Source: Trissonchulus latispiculum
Lineage: Eukaryota; Nematoda; Enoplea; Enoplida; Ironidae
Assembly: GCA_030248195.1 (NCBI GenBank)
Contig: JASAND010020851.1
Span: 35,797-99,796 of the forward strand
Direction of reading: 5' to 3'
DNA length: 64,000 nucleotides
In this document: in pieces, positions 10,150-21,902 of the stretch
How the letters are laid out: the number at the start of each line of letters is the position of its first letter
Position numbering within the stretch: position 1 is the first letter of the stretch
The notes under the pieces: generated by a model
What the model saw: only the letters and a program-made list of their open reading frames with translations
The model's database searches: none
What the model was told of the DNA's origin: nothing
Position numbers and translations under genes: made by a program

Positions 10150-11345
10150 AGTTTAACGGTCAAAACTTAGGGTCTGGCCTTGTGTAGGAGAAACATTTGG
10201 GGAACCCAAAAATACGGTAAAAATAGCCTGTGATCTATACGTCATACTGCCTGGGTTTACTTTACTGGGGAGGGCGGGGGGGGAGTCCCCCACTTTTCGC
10301 CCCCCCCCCCACTCCGCGCCACCCCCACTTTTTTGGGCTTCCCCCCCACTCACTATAAGGTGCCGAGAAAATGTAAAATTTTAAGGATTTTTGGTAAAAA
10401 TTTCCAAATATTTTCCGGCTTCGCCGGAATTTTTTGGTCAAAAGTAGCCTATTATGGTACTCAAACTCAATTTTTGAGCACTTTTTAGCATAGCTATAGC
10501 CAGTGTTTTCTGCTCGGACACTTTTGCGCTCTTTTGCGCACTACCCCAAAATTTTTTGCGCAATTTGCTAAAAAAGTGCGCATAGCAGGAAAAATGCTTA
10601 AATTTAGCATAAAATTTCTGTTTTTCATTTATTAGTAGTTGCATGACCTTTCTACAATGTTCAGAGCTTTTGATTATAAGATGCCAGAACTTAAAGGCTG
10701 AATAAATTTGCAGACTCACCTGACTTTGTAACGACGGGTCTGGGGCGCAGAAGCAAAAGACTTTAAAAAATAGCAACCATTTAACTACGTATTGTAATCT
10801 TCAAGTTTTATTGATATAAAAGTAAATTTGTATCAAGTTTTATTGATATAAAAGTAAATTTTTATTCTGTAAATTTAGCAAAATTATTAAATCTTTTGGC
10901 AATTTTGAAGTTGTTTGCAAGCTAAGAATCCTCACTGCTTTTTATAAAAACAAAAATACATGCTAGTTTGAAATTTCATCAAAAACTACGCAGTTTTCAG
11001 TAAATGATTCCGACATCTGACTCAGTAATTTTCAGGGCTCAGCCAAGAGCATCTCTATTTTTAAATGCTTTTTGAACTGTCGGTGGGTAGAGAAAACATG
11101 GATAATAACTGCCAAGAAATAATTATTCCCACCCCACTTTTTTCGCCAAAAATAAACCCAGACTGCTATATTATATAACTGCAAAACGTGCTCAAAAACC
11201 AAGTTTTGGTGCCAAAATAGACGATTTTAGACCAAGCAATTTGCGGCGACGCCGGCAAAATGTTGGAAATTTCTACCAAAAATCCTTGAAATTTGACACT
11301 TACTGGTCACTTTATGGTGAGTAGAGGAGAAGGCCAAAAACGTGG
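10150..11345. repeat. G-tract repeat cluster related to the CTGGGCTT MITEs
   Basis: Blocks of AAAGTGGGGG/CCCCCACTTT and the hairpin TTCCGGC-TTC-GCCGGAA (10413-10429) match internal parts of the MITEs at 13845, 46613 and 50597. A degenerate inverted version lies at 11190-11310. Ends are not clear. No gene. Confidence 0.55.
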
Positions 11346-11540
11346 GATGTGGCCGAGAGAGGAACCCAAAAAGTGGAGAGGGGACGCCCCCACCCCCAGT
11401 AGAAAGCCAACAGAATGTGCTGTCTACAACTTGCGCTTGGCTGAGTTCTGAATTTGCTGAGTTTCTGAATTTCTTTAATCATATTATAATAGCAAAGATT
11501 GCTGCCGCAATCTACATTTCTATTCGCTCCTTACCTTGCC

Positions 11541-11770
11541 ACAGGGGCGGATCCCCCCCTCCCGTCGGGATTCGAAGGAAGGAAAAATAATAGAGAAAAC
11601 AGGGAAGCAGAAAAATACGCAGGGAAAAGAGCAAAAAACTAAAAATGATTCTTATTCTTAACGGCATACTTATTGCATTTATGAAGAAAAAGCTTGAAAT
11701 GCGTCCGAAATTCCCCGGTGAAAAATTTTACCGCCACCTCTCCGTCACCAAATCCTGGATTTCCCATCTG
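11541..11770. repeat. Fragment of a CAGGGGCGGATCC repeat
   Basis: ACAGGGGCGGATCC followed by a C-run and GGGATTCGAAGG matches the left part of the element at 58937-59303; the rest is diverged. Confidence 0.45.
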
Positions 11771-11919
11771 CCTTTTGAGTTTCGGCTAGTTATCTAAACA
11801 TGGTTCTGCAGTTTTCCCAGCCAAACTTTTTCAAATCAAATCAGATTATGTTATACAGTATGTGTAAGTTTTGACGTTTAGGCTTGAACTATGTTTATTG
11901 AGTTCTTATTTGTTTTTAG

Positions 11920-11977
11920 GTGAATGGAACAGTGGTGACTGGCGCTAATCACATGGAGGTTGTCAAGCTCATTACAG
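11920..11977 (+). CDS. ARHGEF11/12-like: RhoGEF gene, third PDZ exon
   Basis: A 58-nt exon between acceptor TGTTTTTAG and donor GTGAGT; phase 0 in, phase 1 out. It encodes VNGTVVTGANHMEVVKLIT, the PDZ helix B region; the first residue of that helix is His in class I PDZ domains. The segment NHMEVVKLI matches the PDZ-RhoGEF/LARG family closely. Confidence 0.92.
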
Positions 11978-12314
11978 GTGAGTATAGTTCTCAGGCTTCA
12001 GTTTTTATCGGAAAAAGTTATGTCTTCCGAAATCCAGATTTACATTGAGCGGCCTTTGGAGGGCTGGTAATAGCTAGTTTTGCGCTATAAATAAGGAATT
12101 TTCAAATAATATCAGAAGCACATACATGTATTTTGTAAATTTTTTCTTTTACCGGTAAATTTTTCTGCAATCTTTTATTTTTGAAAAACTCGACATTTTT
12201 CCGACTTGGCTGATTGCTATGCTGCGAAAACGTCAAAAATTTTGATTAAAACTAATCAAATTCATAGGTAACAAACAATTTAATGTAATTGCGCTATTCG
12301 TATGTTTTTTGCAG

Positions 12315-12733
12315 CGGGTTCCTATGTTGCCTTAACCCTACTGGGCAAAGCACCGGAGGGCTACTTTGGTGGCTACTGTGGTCCCGGCGGCGTCACGACC
12401 AGTGGTGCTGGCCCTCAGCCGAACAACTGTCATCAACTGCCCATGGTTCCACCACCCGTCAGTCTTCCACGACGCTGCTCACCCACCCCCCTAGCCCCGG
12501 ATCTCAGCACCAGCCTTCTAGGGGGTGGTACTCCACCAGGTGGCCCCTCGATTTGGGGTGGCTCCCTGCCGCCCGGCCCTCCGTCCCCCTCTCTCTCGGA
12601 GGCCCCCACCCATCATTCCGCTTCCTGGTTCCATTCCCTTGGGGTTCCCTCCTCAGCCTCTGTCAGTCAACCGTCCGCGACGTCACCCAGTCTGATACCG
12701 CATGATCTGATTTCGGGACCGATGCCTGTCAAT
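12315..12733 (+). CDS. ARHGEF11/12-like: RhoGEF gene, last PDZ exon and Pro/Ser-rich linker
   Basis: Acceptor TTTTTTGCAG, donor GTAAGT; phase 1 in, phase 0 out. It begins AGSYVALTLLGKA, the last PDZ strand, and then about 125 residues rich in Pro, Ser and Gly without a recognisable domain, ending SGPMPVN. Linkers of this type separate the PDZ and RGS-like domains in the family. The phase 0 exit does not match the next exon I can recognise (33441, phase 1), so another exon must lie between. Confidence 0.88.
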
Positions 12734-13844
12734 GTAAGTCTGAGAGAGAGAATTGGCTTTGTGTTAAACTATGGTTCTGTTTTATCTTACTGGTTCGAAG
12801 CTGGCCTGTGTGTCTGGTGTATTTTCTTGGGGGGGGGGGGGGGGTGACTCCGGCTCCGGCTACCCCCCATGCGAGGAGCCTCCCCTCTCATAAAATGCCT
12901 TCGTGAATTCAACCGCTTTTTATAATCCATAAATTCTGCAATTTTTACCCTAAATTTTTAATAGGTGTTCCTGCTTTGATAGATCGATAGCGCTGGCCAA
13001 TTTGAACCCCACTTCTAGGTTTCATTGAAACATCTTCTTCGGCTTTGATAGATTGTTTCTAATGGCATTTATTTATTTTAGCTTAAAACACCTAAAATTA
13101 GTCATTTTACCAAGTTTTGACAGTTTTTACGCAGAAAAATGGAAAAATAGCAGACAGTGTTTCAAAAATATGCCCTAACCATCATTTTGGATGCCCCCAA
13201 CCGATAGCGGGGGCAAATTCGAGCGCAAACCCACTTCGATGATTTCAGGTAAAAACACAAAAAAATCGCTGTTTTTAAGCTTAAAATTAGCTTATAAGTC
13301 TATGTATTAGCTAAAAATTGAGAAAATTTTTGAAAATTTGACCTCAAAAACCTAATTTTTCGACACTTTTGGGCGACCCCCAAAAAAGTGGGGGTTGGGG
13401 CTTTCGAAAAGTGGGCCCCCCCCCCCCACTAAAAAATGCCAGAATTAATGGGCATATGACAAGCAGTCAGTCAAGCAGCTGTGGTGTAATTCATGATATA
13501 TGTGGAAAAATCCATGCAAACACACCTGTTACATGATTTTTAGCTTTTTGTTTGATTGCATGCGATGCGTTATTGTTGGCGGGTTTTGTATTACTCTGTT
13601 CTCTGCGCATCTTGGTTTTTTCTGAAGGCAGTGGAGTGATCGATAATTTCAGAAATCGATTCCCATGAACGTGGGTTACCAGCCGTCCACTCAGTCGGAG
13701 AAGCGTCCAGCATGCAGCAATACGGATTTGAGCATAAAATTTGCAAAAAAGTCTGTGCTTTGTTGCCTGTTTATTTTCTGAAATCTTGGATCAATTTAAG
13801 GCTTAAAATTTAGCTTTCTATTATTTTTTCAAAACTCCAGCCTT
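12734..13844 (+). other. Intron with G-rich repeat remnants
   Basis: A G run at 12830-12843 is followed by CCGGCTCCGGC; a CCCCCAAAAAAGTGGGGG block lies near 13378-13430. An acceptor-like TTTCAG at about 13652 is followed by about 120 open bases, but no matching donor in the required phase is evident. Confidence 0.4.
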
Positions 13845-14257
13845 CTGGCTTATTTTTAGGCCAAAATTTATGGGGGGGGGCGAAATGGGTGGGCTCAAAG
13901 TTGCCCCCCCCCCCATCGAAGGGGGGGGGGGCTCACCAAAAGTGGGGGCTCACCAAAAGTGGGGGGGCATATTTTTGGAAAAAATTTTGCAAATTTTTAC
14001 GTTTTTTTGTGTAAAAATTGCCAAAAATCGCCAAAAAATAACTAATTTTAGGTGTTTTTTACGCTAAAATAGCGAAAATTTCGTTAAAATTCCGGCGAAG
14101 CCGGAAAAATTTTTGAAAATTTAGGGTAAAAATGGTGAAATCTGGCAATTTTTTGGGTTATGAGGGGGAGGTCAAAATTTATGGGGGGAACCTCGAATGG
14201 GGGGGGGAGGTTTCCGAGTGGGGGGACCCCCACCCCCCCCCAGTAAAAATAAGCCAG
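13845..14257. mobile_element. CTGGCTT G-tract MITE, copy 1
   Basis: Ends CTGGCTTATTTTTAGG and AGTAAAAATAAGCCAG are inverted. The 5-bp repeat GCCTT flanks it (13840-13844 and 14258-14262). It contains long G runs and the hairpin TTCCGGC-GAA-GCCGGAA (14090-14106). Confidence 0.75.
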
Positions 14258-14435
14258 GCCTTCTTTCACCGAAATCTTTCCCCTCCACCTGACAACATTT
14301 ATGGTCCCCAGAAACTGTGTGTTTAGAAAAAACCAGCCAGCCTGCGTCCCAGCCAGGCGTAAGTAAATATACACAGAATATACGTACCTGGATGGAACTT
14401 GTATACGTATATACGCAGCTACATGGCATCATACA

Positions 14436-14864
14436 TTAACGTAGGATCGGATCCTGGTGGTAACGTAGGGTCAGATCCGGGGGGGGGGCTTGTCCCAAGA
14501 AAATTCTGAGGGGCTTGTACCTTGAACCAAAATTTTCGAGGGGGGCTTGTACCATAAGTACCATAATTAACGCTAATAGTAATATAAACTGAAAATTTTT
14601 AAAGAACTTGAATAAAATTGCCAATTTTGGACAAAATTTCAAAATTTGATCTATTATTTGGAAAAAATAGGAAATTTTAGTAAAAAATTCCGTCGAAGCA
14701 GGAAATTAATTGGAATTTTGGTGCGAATACCTATTTTTTCCGGCCATTTCTGCTTACCCCTTGCCCAATTTTTCCTTGCCCCTTACCCCTTGATGCGATA
14801 GGGCTTGTACCTAGTCCGGGTTGGGGGGGTGGGGGCTTGGACCCCCATACCCCCCCCGTGTTAA
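14436..14864. mobile_element. TTAAC-ended MITE, copy 1
   Basis: It starts TTAACGTAGG and ends CCGTGTTAA. Interior G-rich blocks and the phrase GGGCTTGTACC are shared, in reverse, with 48648-49066. The TTAA at each end could be a piggyBac-type target duplication, but the inverted repeats are weak. Confidence 0.5.
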
Positions 14865-14865
14865 C

Positions 14866-17800
14866 CTATGAGTGGCATGTATGTTGTCCATGAATGATAT
14901 ATAATTTTTTAACCTTTGAGCTAAAGTACGGAAACTAAGAATTATTACGTACGTGACTTGAATCCTGGACTGTAAGACTCCTGAAATGCCGTCCACGTAA
15001 AATTAGATTAGGTTTTCCGTCCCTTCTCTTCGGGTTCTTTCTCTGTTGATCTTTATCTCGTCCAGACTAACTATATAGTTTCTCAGTTTTATGATCTGTT
15101 TTGGTATTGATAACTTTTGTACGCTGTTGAATTTGTTTTTTATGGATTTATGATCATGAAACCAACAGAAGAATGTAGTCTCAGCTTGTACGCTGTTGTG
15201 GGACCCCCAAAAGTTCGAGAAGGAAGAAATTTTGGGTCATTTTGCTAGAAATATATATATACTGAAACTAGCACAGTTTTTAAGCTGTGACATTTTAGTT
15301 ATGTACTCTATCCAGTCTAGGTTGAATTTAAGACTTAGATCTTGTAAATTTCAGGGATTCAGGGATGTCGACTTATGTACTTTTAAGTCAAACATATTTA
15401 GGACAGGATCCTTTAATTACCCTCACATCGTGGTCAAAATTGGAGAAATTTGCGCAGTCCCCCTACGTGCCTTCTATACTTTAGGGAACGATATGGCTTT
15501 AGCTAAATTGTCCAATAACTGGTTAAATTGTTTAGGGTAATTGGCTTTAGGATTGCTAAGCGGGATTTAATTATATATAATAGGAATTAATTCCCTTGGT
15601 GCGCATCTTGCAGTGTAGTGGTCCGTGCTGGTCTGGGTGTCGCTTATTGCTTAACTTTTGATAGGAATCTTAATGTAGGCACTGCCGTTTCTGTTTCGTG
15701 TATAACAGTCATTTACTTCTGCAACTTTAATTGGGTTTGTGTATTAAGCAATGCGTTATAAGAAATGTTACAGTTTTGCAAAGCTGTGGTACCTAACGCT
15801 AACGGTTGCTTTCATTTTTCTTTAGTATTGTATATATTGTATATAGAAATGGTAATATTTGAATTCGCGTAGTCTTTTTGAACATTTTTGGTCGGATCCC
15901 AGATATACGTATATATACTAGAACTAACGTTCCGCCCCAGGTGTGTACTGACCTGCAAGTAAACGACACTTCTATGTGCAGCATTATATACACTCTAGTG
16001 CAGACCACAGAAGACCCCACGTTACGTTAGGTATATTTCTATTACGTGGTCCTGTGCTGTACGTATCTATAAGCGAACATAGAATATTTCTATACTTATA
16101 TATATAACTGAAATCAGTATAAATGCTATACACAAATCCTGTCCTGTCTCTATATTCATGTGTGTACATACGTTACTTATCCTTAAAAATTTGGTATACT
16201 AAGACAGATATTTCATCTGGGATTTGCGGATATAGCTTTTATAGTTATTGGGGTGGTGGGGTGTACATATTTTATTCGTGCTGTTATTGGGTTAGGGTGA
16301 CTGAAGTGCACCTGAGCAGGTATATACAGTTGATTTTGTTTCTTTTCTTTTTGGAATGAGCCTAAGACATACGTTCCTAGTTACATACCTATGTCTCTCT
16401 CTCCCGTTTTTCTTTTTTCTCTATTTCATCTTGTTTTGTATTTAGACTCATACGTATCCAGATGTTTTTATCTCCAACAGCATTTGTGGATTTTTTACGC
16501 TCACTTTGGACACTTTTTACTGACCGGTCATTGTTGTATACGTATAATGTAGTTGTACGTATATATATAGGTGTAAGTCCACGAAGTCCAAAGTCCAACA
16601 ATGCGATTTCATGTTTGAGTTTCCTCACCGATGCTTGACAACAGTAAACAGTAGGGGGGGGCAAATTGAGGTGTCAAACAAGCATATATATATATAGTAT
16701 ATATATATATATATATAGTATATTCATATATATAAATTAAAACTTAATGAAAGCAGAGCTACCTTTATATATTTATTTAGCTACAAACGTGCACCTGTGT
16801 AAAATATATCGGCTACACGATGCTTATATACACATTAATCGTTGCATAATGTCTGTGTTTTCCTTCTGTTTGTTACAGTTTTAGCTGAGAAACATCAGTG
16901 TGCTTGGTGAATTGTTGAATTTCTGTTTAATTTTATGCCTTTTAGATGAACTCCTTGTTTGTGAATCGTTTAATAAGGATATATATACATTACATTAGTA
17001 TATAATATATATAATTCCAGTCGTTTTTTCTGCTACCTGTACTGGGAGTGCTCTCCTATTCACTGAAAGTATTACTATATTTACTATATATTTGAAGCTA
17101 TATAGTCTGTGTAAGAGCTTACGTGATTTGTGATTGGCCACCTAGTGTCTAGTTTTTGCCTTGCCATATCTTGTCATAAAAGGAGGGCCTGATCTGTGAT
17201 GGCAATGAATTGGTTGAAAAAGCGATCTCGTAAATGGTATCGTAATCGCCAGTCCTTCGTTTGGACTCAGCTTGGTACGTATATATGTTCTATCATTTGT
17301 CGATGACAAAAGTATATAGATATGTAATATATACATGGAGTATGACAAGCTTCAGAACTATATATATATATATATATATACACTCAGTGCTGCGTTCGTG
17401 AAACGCATCCTGTGCACGCCAACAACCGATCCTATCCTCTCGTCTTCGAAAACAACTGCTTTCAGCTGCAAATACGTATATATATACTTTAAAAGCAGGA
17501 GTTGCTTGCACACGTTTATTGTCAACATATGTACAAACAATTTGAAACCTTTTTCATAATATGGCCACTTCACGGTAACCTGAAATTCGAGGGATCGAAA
17601 AATGTAAAAATTCAATTTTCAGCGATTCAGAGGAAACTCTGTAGAAATTGGTGAGAAGGGTGCCAAAACTAGAATGTTATCATTTTTTCTTCCTAATTTG
17701 CACCATCATATTCATGTCTAGAAATTTAGTGCTACGAGTTACTAATTTCAGTGATTGATTGCCTTCACGACATTTATATAACTGTTTCTATTCGGTATTC

Positions 17801-18067
17801 GGTATTTGCGCTTCCATTTTCCCCGACTTGAGAACCTTTTGATAAGTTCGTCTAAAGCGAAGTCTAAGGTGTTCTTTAAGTCGGCTTCTCTGTTCTGCTT
17901 TGTGCACCAACACCAGGTGTTTCACCTAACTTGCCCTCCAGACGGCATATGCGTTGCGGTCTGTTTTTGTGAAAACGTAGAATAATTGAAAGAAACAGCA
18001 TAGTTTAATTAGCAGCTGCCAAATTTACATGTACGTACCTATTCGTTTGCACTTGTTTCCTTATATA
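14866..18067 (+). other. Intron, AT-rich, no gene recognised
   Basis: It has TA microsatellites (16683-16735, 17360-17382) and many TACGTA hexamers. A possible alternative first exon at 17199-17274 is discussed under findings. Otherwise I see nothing to annotate. Confidence 0.5.
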
Positions 18068-18978
18068 TGTAAAGATTTGGCCCCAGTGACTGGATAAATG
18101 GCGACCAAAACCCTTTACAGGGGCGCTGTGCGCTAAAGGCTGGATACGCAACCTGGACAGGGAGATAGTTCCAGGTCAGCCTCGACAAGCCTCGCCAATA
18201 GGACACGCCAGATAATACGTAAAACCTAAAGCTCACTCCCACTACGTTACCCCTGACCTAAGCCCTATGTACCCTACTTACCGAACTAAATAAATCTAGA
18301 ACTTAGCTAAAATACAATAGGCCAAGTGGCCGTTGATTAAATTTACTGTATATAAAGGAGGGGGGTGTACCAGATAATAAATAAAAAAATCCACTCGATA
18401 CTTACAGAGTTATAGTCCAGGAATAGAGAGAAAAATAGGCATACATAGTATATAATAATAAATCCAGAATAATACTGAGCCCCGATACTTAATAGCTTTG
18501 GGGTCCCCCCTGTCCAGCCTATCACCAGACTGGGAGGCCTTTACTTTTCTAACCCGAGTTCAAAGGCGCTAAGGGACCCCCCAAAGAAATTGCAGTAAAT
18601 AAAATGCGACCGTAATTTTAGTAGTGAAAGGAAACACTCGAACCGACTAGACAAGGCGAAAGAATCAACGTAAGACTGACTAACTGGGCGGAAAGTCATC
18701 AAACGAAACGCGCAATCATGCGATCACACGTGACTTCCGCCCAGCCAATGAGAAGCGAACGAAGTTTCGAAACAGAAATTTCCAGACAAACTAGAATATG
18801 CATGCTCTATCTTTGCAGACAGTAATAGAATTAACATGATATAAGTGAGATCAGAAATTATAGGGGCAAGTTTTTAGAAAAACTGGAGCGTACAAAACGT
18901 TTACTAATATTGAAATGGAGAATCTTTTAAAATAATAAAATAACTATGCACAGTAGGGCATCCCCGCCCTACTGTACA
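18068..18978 (-). repeat. 3' LTR of the Gypsy element
   Basis: 911 bp; on the minus strand it starts TGTACAGTAGGG and ends CTTTACA (TG...CA). The tip holds an inverted repeat CAGTAGGGC/GCCCTACTG. It aligns along its length with 31069-31958. Confidence 0.92.
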
Positions 18979-21902
18979 TGTCCCCAGGGCTTACCGCCCG
19001 AGCTCCTGCGAGGGAACTGACGGAAAACCCTAAATTTAGATCAGAAAGGGAATTTAGGTAAAATAGAAAATAGGATACGGCCATACATAAGTAAAAACCC
19101 AGTAGAAAAAATGCTAAGAAAAATGCTAATCAAAACTATAATAGTAGAAACTTGAACAGTAAAGAAAATTTTAGCGAGGCCATATAGGTATGGAACCATC
19201 CCCGGATCCAACTAGAAGGCGCATGGACTAAAGGTCAACCACGGGTGGAGCGCCGGGGGACCGTCAGCTATGTAATCAGCTGGAATTTGAGCGAAAAGTT
19301 TTATGAGTAAAAGGAACCGGATAGGGTGTCATTGCGCGGCATAGCGAGATCACCCTGAAACAGGGGAGCGCTCGCCTCACGACATCGAATCACCTCGATG
19401 GTGGGCGCAGACTCACGAAGAGACTACGATGCCGTTACAGTGCTCATGACGACGCAACTATCAGATGGCAGGGAGGCATATGCCGCCGACCCCTCCAGTT
19501 TGGTAAGCGTAATTTTAGGGGCAGGGTTCGTTGGGACAACTACCATTTGCGCCCGCAAAAGTAGAATTTTAAGCGAAGGTGTGGTGACCATGCTAAAGGG
19601 AATTAATAGGGACCTTTTTGTCCATCCCCGGACGCCTCACTATACTAGTAACAAGAAAAAGTTTTTAGCCACTAAGAAAATTTTGGTTAATTTTTGGTTA
19701 GACTTTTGGTTAGCTTTTTAAGAATTTTGGCAAATACTCAAGATACAAAACAACATTCAAGCACTGAACAAGATACATATTATATGCGTATACATAAGAC
19801 ACATGAAATTATTAAATATATTAGGGCTAGAATTTAGTTAGAAAACCAGTAGTTATAGAAATAAGAAATTTGATCTGTTTAAGAAGGTTAGATATTAAAA
19901 TAAGAAATCAGAGTTTTTGGTAATAAATTATTAAAACAATTATTTTATGACTAAAATGTTGACTAAAACTGCACAATAATTAAAGTTTCATACATAATAT
20001 AGACATCTAGCGTCTCTACCGCACACAACTTATTCTTCGATGTCTTCTTTCTTCTGGGGTAGGTAAAAAGTCACTACTCAGGAGATAAATATCAGTCATA
20101 TAATGGCAGTCATAATAGGAATGGCAGGATGGAGGGATAGTCATAATTGAGGTATATAAGTCCAAGTTGAGGATCATAATTGAGAATCAGGTAAAGTATA
20201 GTCAAAATATGGCAAGTCATAGTAGAGTAAGAATGGATCATAAATGTAGTCATAGAAGTAGAATAGTCATGGATCATAAGATCAGGAGGGAAGGATAATA
20301 GTATGTTGGGGACCGGTAGGTACCAACCAATGATTTGGGACAACGTCCGCCGTTGTTTCTTCATTGAGACACCGTTTGGGTTGTAGTCACCGCCGATGTT
20401 GAGGCTATGAGGTTCATCCGTCGAAGATTTTTACCATAGGAAGGAGCCAGCTGGTCAACAAAACATCGCCGTTTCGGACCTTATCCTACCCTTCACCGGG
20501 CAGGCCCAACCCATCACCGGGTGGGAGGGGAAAGTACTAGGCTTCGCCATACGTAGTACTTATTGAAGGTAAGCCTGGTCTTATCCAGGCATAGCCGGGA
20601 TTTAGACTTCTCTGAATACGCCGAATTATAGTGATGACACACCGGCACATGGATGGTAAATTCTGCCTGGTTATTCTATTCCGGCAATATAATTGCCATT
20701 TCTATTGGTGTCGAGGCTAAACTCCGCCCGCACTTACGCATTTCGCAGCGCCGACTATAGTAAATAGAGAACATGGGCCGTCCATCTACTGCGACCACTA
20801 TTTATTGCCGGATCCCGCAATAAATCCACATGCTCTGTGGGCCGTGGCTATTGCAGTCTCTATAGGCAGACTGACTTAGTTAAAGCAGAGGACTAACTCC
20901 GTCCACAGGTACTAGCTACCAATGGTACCTTAAGGGTAAAGTCAAGTATGTCTCCGGAACCTCGACTAATCCATCTAGTCCCTACTTGTACTAGTCAGTA
21001 TAGGTGCAACGTACCGCACCACTTTCTGTTGATAGCCTCAACAGTGCTAGGATACATGTTCTTATAAGCTCTATCCAGGGAGTTCATACGAGAGCTATAC
21101 ATAGATGAAAATACATTACAGTGCTCCAACAGATGCAGAGCAGCCTTGGTCATCGGCAGGCGCTCCCCGCAATTACTGCCGAACAGGGAGGGTCAGCATA
21201 AACCGCCTCCTCAGGTGAAATAGGGTGTATCCCCACACCCACTTGAGTACCAATGATATGTGTGAGAAAAGAGAAAAAAAACAAGGACTGCCAAACGGCA
21301 TAATAGCTGTAAGCATGGTTGATGTGTGATAGGTACGAATAAAACTACTACGTGTGGTACGAAGACCGGTGCAGGAACTTGGAGGTGCATGTGTAGAACC
21401 TAACTAAGGGTAAAAAACCTAACTAAGAAACCTAGCTAAGAGTGCATGAGAGCGGTAGGAGGAGGAGAGAGTAACTTACATCCCTCCTGTAATAAGAAGA
21501 AACCCAAGGTAGGATCCTTTTGTAAAGAAAGGTAAATTAAGTCTAAAGGTTTACAACCAAACGAGATAGGAAACCCCCATAGGTAAATTTTAGAAGTAAG
21601 TTTAAATAAGATAATGGTCTATTATGAGGAAAGAAAATTATAATAAGGGAAAGAGTAAAATTTGAAATGGATTTACAACGAAACACCCCTTAAAAAGTAA
21701 TTAAAAGTCTAAAAGGATCCTAGAAAATTTAACCCACCCAAGGAGAAAAAACCAAAGGGAACCATGCTTACAGCCGACAGAAAAAAAACCTAGCTAAAGG
21801 GCCCAAGAAAAGTTAGACACGCGTGGCCACGCGATTAATATGAATACAAGTACAAGCAAGTAGTGGTACTTGAGCAGAATATTCACCCGGAGGCATAACA
21901 GA
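18979..21902 (-). other. 3' non-coding region of the Gypsy element
   Basis: About 2.9 kb between the pol stop and the 3' LTR. I find no long conserved frame and no envelope signature. A classical purine-rich tract directly before the LTR is not obvious; the minus strand reads CCCTGGGGACA there. Tandem ATCATGA-like motifs occur near 20100-20290. Confidence 0.6.

Noticed and set aside
12289..12705. 138-codon frame overlapping the PDZ exon
   Set aside because: Alternative frame; the adjacent frame carries AGSYVALTLLG and fits splice phases.
13653..13760. Possible exon after TTTCAG at about 13652
   Set aside because: Open in phase 0, but I see no donor leaving in phase 1 and no family similarity.
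15196..15540. 114-codon intronic frame
   Set aside because: No conserved motif, no splice-phase fit, AT-rich composition unlike the accepted exons.
19398..19721. 107-codon + strand frame between pol and the 3' LTR
   Set aside because: No recognisable domain, opposite strand to the element, no supporting context.
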